Source: Odontocerum albicorne
Lineage: Eukaryota; Arthropoda; Insecta; Trichoptera; Odontoceridae
Length of the DNA stretch: 64,000 nt
Assembly: GCA_949825065.1 (NCBI GenBank)
Contig: OX463849.1
Span: 32,848,043 to 32,912,042, forward strand
Reading direction: 5' to 3'
The position numbers and the translations under genes were made by a program. Position 1 is the stretch's first letter; each line of letters starts with the position of its first letter. The notes beneath the pieces are model-generated. The model was given only the letters and a program-made list of their open reading frames with translations, did not search any database and was not told where the DNA came from. Shown one piece after another: positions 57,112-64,000 of this stretch.

Positions 57112-58354
57112 CAAGGGTTGCTACTTAAGTTTTGAGACAGACAAGTAAAAACAAATATTTATCAACGAAAATGGCTTTATTGTTTTTCAAAATACTCTCC
57201 ATGAAAATCAATACACTTTTGCAAGCGTTTGAACCAATTTTCGAAACACTTTTCCACTCCGAATGAGGTAACTTCAAAACATGCGTTTTGAACGCATCAA
57301 CCGCTTCTTCAGGCATCGAAAAACGTTGACCTCGCAATTTATTTTTGATGTTCGGGAATAAAAAGAAGTCATTGGGTGCCAAATCAGGGCTGTACGGCGG
57401 ATGACCCATCAATTCGATGTTTTGAGTGCTCAAAAAGTCACTTGTTTGAGCCGATGTGTGAGAGCTCACATTGTCGTGGTGGAGAATGATCCGTTTTCGG
57501 CGATTGATTTTCCTCATTTCTCCGAACACTTCTGGCAAACAAATGGTGATGTATCATTCAGATTTATACCGAAGAAACAAGCCACCATTTGCTTCGAAGT
57601 GCTTCGTGCGCGAACAACTTTTGTTGGATTAGGCTCGTCTTGAAAGAACCATACAGTCGACTGCTGTTTAGTTTCTGGCTCATATGCCTAGATCCATGAT
57701 TCGTCGCCTGTTACGATCTTATAGCCGTCTTTTGAAGCACCGCGATCGAATTTTTTCAACATTTCTTTTGACCAATCGACACGAGCCATTTTTTGAGCGA
57801 TTGTCAAATTATGCGGTATCCAATGCGAACAAATCTTTTTGGCGGCCAATTGTTTATGCAATATTGAATGTATGCAAGTGGAACTAATGACCAAACATGC
57901 TTCAATCGCATGATAAGTCACATGACGATCTTGCAATATCAGTTCACACACAGCATCGATGTTTTCTGGCACAACAACCGATTTTGGACGACCTTCACGA
58001 AATTCGTCTTGGAGCGAACCAAGACCACGATTGAATTCGGAAAATCAGCGAAACACAGTGACCCGGGATGGTGCTTTATCACCAAAAGTCGAAGCAAGTT
58101 AATCGGCACACTGTTGTTGAGTTAGTCCACGTCGAAAATCATAAAAAATCATGGCACGAAAATGTTCACGATTTAATTCCATTTTTGGCCGAGATGAATT
58201 TTTCAAGTCACTGTAAACAACACAAATAGCACTCGTATGACAAAACTTTCTGAGCACGTATACCATTAAAAACGTCAAACTTTACGATGTTGATGTCAGA
58301 TTTGACTTATCTCTACACTGGTGTTGCTATATCTCAAAACTAAAGTAACACTCG
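57112..58354 (-). mobile_element. mariner element, 1243 bp, full length
   Basis: The inverted ends are CAAGGGTTGC...TTAAGTTTTGAGA and (inverted right) CGAGTGTTAC...TTAGTTTTGAGA. TA target duplications are at 57110-57111 and 58355-58356. The length is normal for mariner. It contains one transposase gene on the minus strand that is inactivated. Confidence 0.95.
57125..58182 (-). pseudogene. mariner transposase, inactivated
   Basis: The start at 58182 (MELNREHFRAMIFYDFRRGL) lies just inside the right end, and the natural stop at 57125 just inside the left, so the whole gene is spanned. Visible motifs are WIPHNLT (the WVPHEL-type linker motif), GDESW with the first catalytic Asp at codon 160, HHDNVSSHT with the second, and YSPDLAPNDFFLFP with the third, i.e. 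DD34D mariner. Damage: stops at codons 28 (58101-58099), 46 (58047-58045) and 165 (57690-57688), plus a short deletion with frameshift near 57541-57600 between the first and second Asp. All three catalytic residues survive, but no functional protein can be made. The subfamily is not assigned. Confidence 0.95.
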
Positions 58355-58699
58355 TAGAACAGTTTCCAGTCTGTATGAGTTAGCGCTTTTATAAACCGAT
58401 ATCCAAATGGTGAGGTGCTGTTAGAGTTAAAATTTAATATACATACCCTTAGTAGTGTATCAACTAGAGTTGGAAGAAGACGTGTTGTTTCGTTGCATTC
58501 TTCGATTTGATGCTGACGTCGTTTAATTTCTGTTGAGCTTTTCCATTCTTTTGAAATAAATTTGATAACCGTGCGATATTATTTTTTTTATTTCAGAATA
58601 TAATTAATCAACACGTCTTGCATCGGCTCTAATCGACTTAAACTGAGGTTGAAGTTATAAAAGTGTAACTTTAACATCGTTTACTCATGTGTTGAGTAT
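58355..58699. other. unassigned stretch
   Basis: Nothing recognised. Confidence 0.35.
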
Positions 58700-58830
58700 T
58701 TATTCGGCTACTATCAGTCATTTTCCACATCTACATTTTACTCTCATACATCAAAATTGCCCCCAAAATACTATTGCAGACAATAATCTTAGCAGATTTT
58801 GGTACTTTAAACTTTTAGTGAAATAAATAA
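58700..58830 (-). mobile_element. LINE fragment (minus)
   Basis: Similar to 56250-56345: complement of the ETWTWK region (tcagtcattttccacatcta), then catcaaaattgcccccaaaa and cttagcagattttggtact. Confidence 0.5.
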
Positions 58831-58868
58831 AACATTTATTTTGTATTCACAACTGTTTTTATTTGAGT

Positions 58869-58912
58869 TAACTACCGGTTTCAAAGATCTCCGTCTTCCT
58901 CGTCAGGTGAAG
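58869..58912 (-). ncRNA. hammerhead-ribozyme-like core, locus 3
   Basis: On the minus strand: CTGACGA, a stem-loop with AAGA/TCTT as stem II, GAAAC-CG-GTA, then GTTAAC. CUGANGA and GAAA are intact. AC/GT would be a two-pair stem III with a CG loop. CAC before the core can pair in part with GTT after it. The same GAAACCGGTA block occurs at 8028-8037. Probably a remnant of a Penelope-like element; no coding part is visible. Confidence 0.4.
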
Positions 58913-60304
58913 TTAAAATAAACTATATCTGTAATACATTTTTTATAATTGTTATAGGTACAGGATAGGTGAAGGGGAGAAGTGGCGTATAAGCGGAGGC
59001 AAGTAGGAAGGCGTCAAAAGAATGACTTTTGAACGGGAAACATACGTATTTAGCAGAGGACTATTATTTATAGAAGTTAACTTGGTTGTTAATAATGTTA
59101 AGACTTAATTTAATGCTTTTTTAATCTCCTGAATTTTTAAATTACCCAGTGCAACCCCCCCCCCCCCCCCCATAGCTCGTGTACACAATCCGCAAACCAC
59201 GATCAATATCAAACGAATGTTTTTTTTTTCGATTAAATGATTGGCGAACTTCGAAAAATTATTGTTGATATAATATATCTGAAATGATCCTTAACTCTTT
59301 TTTCTATTTTTCTTGCCTATTATAGGCCTACATTTTTTTAAAATGACACTACAAAGTGAAACAAACGTCTTTACTAAGATTCAAGAAATAGATTTTGATA
59401 CTGTCCGGTTCAAGTATACGTGTTGTAGCAATAACTATAACACCTGATTAGCAATAACCTGTGTCACATGGTTGTGTTTTATGCATGCACTCGTATAATA
59501 AAACTGTGTCTAAAAAAATACTAGGAAGGTTTTAAATTGAATGGAATGTTTTTTTTTGGAATTACAAAAGAGCGAACCAGTTGATTTTATTTAAAGCTTC
59601 CAAAATGTCTACCACATGTTAAATATATCTCGAAAATAATAATTAGTGTTATTTTCCGAAATATAAATTGTTTTTTGGTTCCGCTTGTTCGCTCGTGATT
59701 AGTTGTTCTTCTGACGGGATATGAACCACGAACCGCAGTGGGGAGTAATCAGTATGAGGAAATTGTTTCTTTAATTATTCTCAAATTATAATATTTTTAG
59801 CTTTTTTTGGGTAGTTAAATAAATATTATTTTTCAAGTTTGAATGATTATTTGAAGGATCAGGTAGAACTCAATCAATCAATCGATAATTTTTTATTTGA
59901 TATGTCAAAATAATTTATGATTTATTTAGTTTGTTTAAGAAACGATTTGACGAAGTTCCGAACCCAGCATTAAAAAAATGTTTCAATAACTACGTAAATA
60001 TTAGGCTTGTCTTACACGCCATTTAAAGGCCAACAAATATCACTTAACGCATATTTTGAATGCAAGGGAGTTTATATCAATGTCATACAATTTAGTTTGA
60101 CTGCGCTAAAATAGCGATACAAAAAAAGACGCATTCGAGGATTCTGTAATATTTTTAAAGTATAATTTCATTCTTAATCGTGCAATTAACAATATCATTT
60201 GATTTTCAAATAATATTACAGTATTAAAAATATGTTTTTTTTAATTAATAATTTGCTTCTATGTTGTCTATCTTCTAATGTTTTTCGTTAATAAAATCTT
60301 AGAA
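58913..60304. other. A+T-rich stretch with a poly-C run
   Basis: An uninterrupted run of about 20 C lies at 59152-59172. A LINE-like scrap (complement of the RT region, gattttgatactgtccggtt) lies near 59390-59425. Otherwise nothing recognised. Confidence 0.45.
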
Positions 60305-62789
60305 TTGAAGTCTTTATGTAGGTTATACATCCTCTTACAATGGAAGTATTTATGTAGGTTATACATCCTCTTACAATTGATGTATTTTATGCAGGTATAC
60401 CTCCTCTTACAATTGAAGTCTTTATGCAGGTTATACATCCTCTTACAATTGAAGTCTTTATGTAGGTTATACATCCTCTTACAATTGAAGTCTTTATGTA
60501 GGTTATACATCCTCTTATAATTGAAGTCTTTATGTAGGTTATACATCCTCTTACAATTGAAGTATTTATGTAGGTTATACACCCTCTTACAATTGAAGTC
60601 TTTATGTAGGTTATATCTCCTCTTACAATTGAAGTATTTATGTAGGTTATACACCCTCTTACAATTGAAGTCTTTATGTAGGTTATACATCCTCTTATAA
60701 TTGAAGTCTTTATGTAGGTTATACATCCTCTTACAATTGAAGTCTTTATGTAGGTTAGACATCCTCTTACAATTGAAGTCTTTATGTAGGTTATATCTCC
60801 TCTTACAATTGAAGTGTTTCTGTAGGTTATACATCCTCTTATAATTGAAGTCTTTATGTAGGTTATACATCCTCTTACAATTGAAGTCTTTATGTAGGTT
60901 AGACATCCTCTTACAATTGAAGTCTTTATGTAGGTTATATCTCCTCTTACAATTGAAGTGTTTCTGTAGGTTATACATCCTCTTACAATTGAAGTCTTTA
61001 TGTAGGTTATACACCCTCTTACAATTGAAGTATTTATGTAGGTTATACACCCTCTTAAAATTGAAGTCTTTATGTAGGTTATACATCCTCTTATAATTGA
61101 AGTGTTTCTGTAGGTTATACATCCTCTTACAATTGAAGTATTTATGTAGGTTATACACCCTCTTACAATTGAAGTATTTATGTAGGTTATACATCCTCTT
61201 ACAATTGAAGTCTTTATGTAGGTTATACATCCTCTTACAATTGAAGTCTTTATGTAGGTTAGACATCCTCTTACAATTGAAGTCTTTATGTAGGTTATAT
61301 CTCCTCTTACAATTGAAGTGTTTCTGTAGGTTATACATCCTCTTACAATTGAAGTATTTATGTAGGTTATACATCCTCTTACAATTGAAGTCTTTATGTA
61401 GGTTATATCTCCTCTTACAATTGAAGTGTTTCTGTAGGTTATACACCCTCTTACAATTGAAGTCTTTATGTAGGTTATACACCCTCTTACAATTGAAGTA
61501 TTTATGTAGGTTATACATCCTCTTACAATTGAAGTCTTTATGTAGGTTATATCTCCTCTTACAATTGAAGTGTTTCTGTAGGTTATACATCCTCTTACAA
61601 TTGAAGTATTTATGTAGGTTATACATCCTCTTACAATTGAAGTCTTTATGTAGGTTATACATCCTCTTACAATTGAAGTCTTTATGTAGGTTAGACATCC
61701 TCTTACAATTGAAGTCTTTATGTAGGTTATATCTCCTCTTACAATTGAAGTGTTTCTGTAGGTTATACATCCTCTTACAATTGAAGTCTTTATGTAGGTT
61801 ATACACCCTCTTACAATTGAAGTATTTATGTAGGTTATACATCCTCTTACAATTGAAGTCTTTATGTAGGTTATATCTCCTCTTACAATTGAAGTGTTTC
61901 TGTAGGTTATACACCCTCTTACAATTGAAGTCTTTATGTAGGTTATACACCCTCTTACAATTGAAGTATTTATGTAGGTTATACATCCTCTTACAATTGA
62001 AGTCTTTATGTAGGTTATATCTCCTCTTACAATTGAAGTGTTTCTGTAGGTTATACATCCTCTTACAATTGAAGTATTTATGTAGGTTATACATCCTCTT
62101 ACAATTGAAGTCTTTATGTAGGTTATACATCCTCTTACAATTGAAGTCTTTATGTAGGTTAGACATCCTCTTACAATTGAAGTCTTTATGTAGGTTATAT
62201 CTCCTCTTACAATTGAAGTGTTTCTGTAGGTTATACATCCTCTTACAATTGAAGTCTTTATGTAGGTTATACACCCTCTTACAATTGAAGTATTTATGTA
62301 GGTTATACATCCTCTTACAATTGAAGTCTTTATGTAGGTTATATCTCCTCTTACAATTGAAGTGTTTCTGTAGGTTATACACCCTCTTACAATTGAAGTC
62401 TTTATGTAGGTTATACACCCTCTTACAATTGAAGTATTTATGTAGGTTATACACCCTCTTACAATTGAAGTCTTTATGTAGGTTATATCTCCTCTTACAA
62501 TTGAAGTGTTTCTGTAGGTTATACATCCTCTTACAATTGAAGTCTTTATGTAGGTTATACACCCTCTTACAATTGAAGTATTTATGTAGGTTATACATCC
62601 TCTTACAATTGAAGTCTTTATGTAGGTTATATCTCCTCTTACAATTGAAGTGTTTCTGTAGGTTATACATCCTCTTACAATTGAAGTATTTATGTAGGTT
62701 ATACATCCTCTTACAATTGAAGTCTTTATGTAGGTTAGACATCCTCTTACAATTGAAGTCTTTATGTAGGTTATACATCCTCTTACAAT
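60305..62789 (+). repeat. 36-bp satellite array, 69 copies
   Basis: The unit is ttgaagtctttatgtaggtt then atacatcctcttacaa. The 36-bp phase is kept exactly from 60301 to 62641 (2,340 = 65 x 36), so there are no net indels. Variants occur at few positions (gtc/gta/gtg; tttatg/tttctg; acatcc/acaccc/atctcc; gttata/gttaga) and are arranged in higher-order blocks of about 12-13 units. The minus strand is open for 836 codons (12-residue repeat YNLHKDFNCKRM) and the plus strand for 567, both because 36 is a multiple of three. Confidence 0.97.
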
Positions 62790-63260
62790 TGCTATTCTAG
62801 AAATAAAATAGAACAGCTTAAAGAGTATTTTTAAACTCTTATATTCATTTCCGCAAAAAAAATCATGTTGAATATTATATCTAACATGACAGAAGAAATT
62901 AGACTCGTGAAATTAATGATCCACTTTTTTAAGGAAAAATATTATTACATTTCTTAGGGTGTTAATTGCTTTCGTATCGTCTATATTTAGCAGACTTACA
63001 CTAATGGATGATATGGTCCAATGTGCTCAACAACTTCTTAAAACAACACGAAAAATAATCTAATTAAATTTAATTGAAATATATTTCGCGAATATAATAA
63101 TAGATTAAATTACAATATTAACCTTTCATGTATTTTTTCAACGTTTGTTTTTTAACCAATGTGTCTTATGGTATTTTTTTACTACGTTTGAAACTATACA
63201 TGAAAGGTAATTAGAGTTAATTTATATCGCAACTGAGACTCGATCCTGATTTTATTAATT
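62790..63260. other. unassigned A+T-rich stretch
   Basis: Nothing recognised. Confidence 0.4.
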
Positions 63261-63261
63261 T

Positions 63262-63343
63262 ACTACCTGGAAAGCTCGTCCAAGGACGTGCGAAAACAGT
63301 AACTACCTGGAAAGCTTGTCCAAGGACGTGCGAAAACAGTAAC
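63262..63343 (+). repeat. 41-bp tandem duplication
   Basis: actacctggaaagct-c/t-gtccaa continuing to cgaaaacagta is present twice in direct succession with one difference. Confidence 0.9.
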
Positions 63344-63385
63344 TAAATACTTTTTAAATTGTTATACTAACATAGGAATTGTTTT

Positions 63386-63588
63386 GTATTTTATTACACT
63401 TTCGTTGTATACAATATAATGTGGCGTACTTATTATCAAGTGGCCAACTCTTCCAACTACTCAGAAATATTTTAAAGTGGCCTTTAGTGAAAAGCAGACA
63501 GGAATCCTTTTTTTAAATCTGAGTTTCAGCGTGATTTGAACCCGCTACTTCTGGGCTGGAACCCGTTACCCCTGGTACAGAGGTCGTC
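63386..63588 (-). mobile_element. tRNA-derived SINE copy (minus)
   Basis: The tail complement (ttacactttcgttgtataca) comes first, then ccaactcttccaactactca, then the head complement with a B box (gatttgaacccgc). Head to tail complete but divergent. Confidence 0.75.
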
Positions 63589-64000
63589 AATATAATAAAA
63601 TGTGCAGCCATCAAATATTAATAAATCTATTTCTGTTATACTCGTATAATTCGCCTAATGCCATAAAGCCGAAAATGAGACAAAATATAATGTCACAGTG
63701 AAGTTAAAATTAAACAAAATATACTGTGAGGGTGAAGTCAAAATGAAACAAAACATGATGTGACGGTGAAGGGAAAATGAAACAAAACAAATATATGAAG
63801 AAGCTGTATTCTTATTTTAAGATTTAACAATTTAATTTACCCTCTGTACTTCTATCTGGTTATTTGTTAAAAAAAAACAGACCGCCAGATCGTACTGTAT
63901 ACAAAAATGTGTAATATACAATAATAATGCTGATAATAAATAATCGCGTTTATTGATAGCAAACTAAGCCTATATGAGTATGTTTGAAATTAATGGTATT
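63589..64000. other. end of window: small tandem repeat and SINE tail
   Basis: 63685-63790 holds about three copies of a unit of about 37 bp (aatgtcacagtgaagttaaa, then attaaacaaaat). 63880-63925 looks like a SINE tail (gatcgtactgtatacaaaaa). TACTCGTA at 63639. Confidence 0.5.

Noticed and set aside
57401..58125. plus-strand frames within the mariner
   Set aside because: They are antisense shadows of the transposase.
60268..62778. 836-codon minus-strand open frame as a repetitive protein gene
   Set aside because: It is the direct product of a 36-bp tandem array whose period is a multiple of three. The opposite strand is also open, variants change residues freely, and there is no signal peptide or splice context.
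60305..62789. 36-bp periodicity as a CRISPR array
   Set aside because: Units are contiguous with no unique spacers, and the context is eukaryotic.

Overview
The window looks like intergenic or intronic heterochromatin from an insect nuclear genome. The evidence is an A+T-rich background, no bacterial-style gene packing, spliced exons, tRNA-derived SINEs, non-LTR retrotransposon (LINE) debris, and mariner, hAT and Helitron elements. The order of insect cannot be fixed from the sequence. The only host-gene sequence I can name is two exons of Taf1 (TFIID subunit 1), on the minus strand at 21287-21420 and 21870-21992, plus a second, inverted copy of the upstream exon at 18037-18159.

Layout. 1-16.6 kb: single-copy A+T-rich DNA littered with short LINE 3' ends and SINE copies on both strands, plus two tandem arrays (about 85 bp at 9.65-10.37 kb; about 136 bp at 13.8-14.88 kb). 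Each array was later hit by a small insertion. 16.65-33.62 kb: a large satellite of about 335-bp monomers, mostly in plus orientation with two inverted blocks and at least two higher-order duplications. It surrounds the Taf1 exons and a 717-bp inverted duplication of the region around one exon. 33.6-45 kb: LINE, SINE and hAT-like debris, several minisatellites, and two Helitrons in opposite orientation (37340-39248 minus, 42951-43742 plus) that share an internal duplication. 45-53.5 kb: more debris, a 93-bp minisatellite, two near-perfect palindromes side by side at 47993-48104, a MITE, and an internally deleted Tc1/mariner element. 53.6-58.4 kb: a hAT element with a perfect 8-bp target duplication nested in a 37-bp minisatellite, the best-preserved LINE end, and a nearly full-length but dead mariner. 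60.3-62.8 kb: 69 copies of a 36-bp unit without a single indel, open on both strands. 62.8-64 kb: SINE and small tandem duplications.

There is no operon-like set of genes working together. The most interesting arrangement is that a Taf1 pre-mRNA read from the minus strand would carry both arms of the 717-bp inverted repeat, one of them holding a real exon, so it could fold into long double-stranded RNA. Whether the Taf1 gene is intact outside the window cannot be judged here. Three sites (4406, 8001 and 58869) also carry a hammerhead-ribozyme-like core of the kind known from Penelope-like elements. All coordinates of repeat edges are by eye and may be off by some tens of bases unless a target duplication is given.
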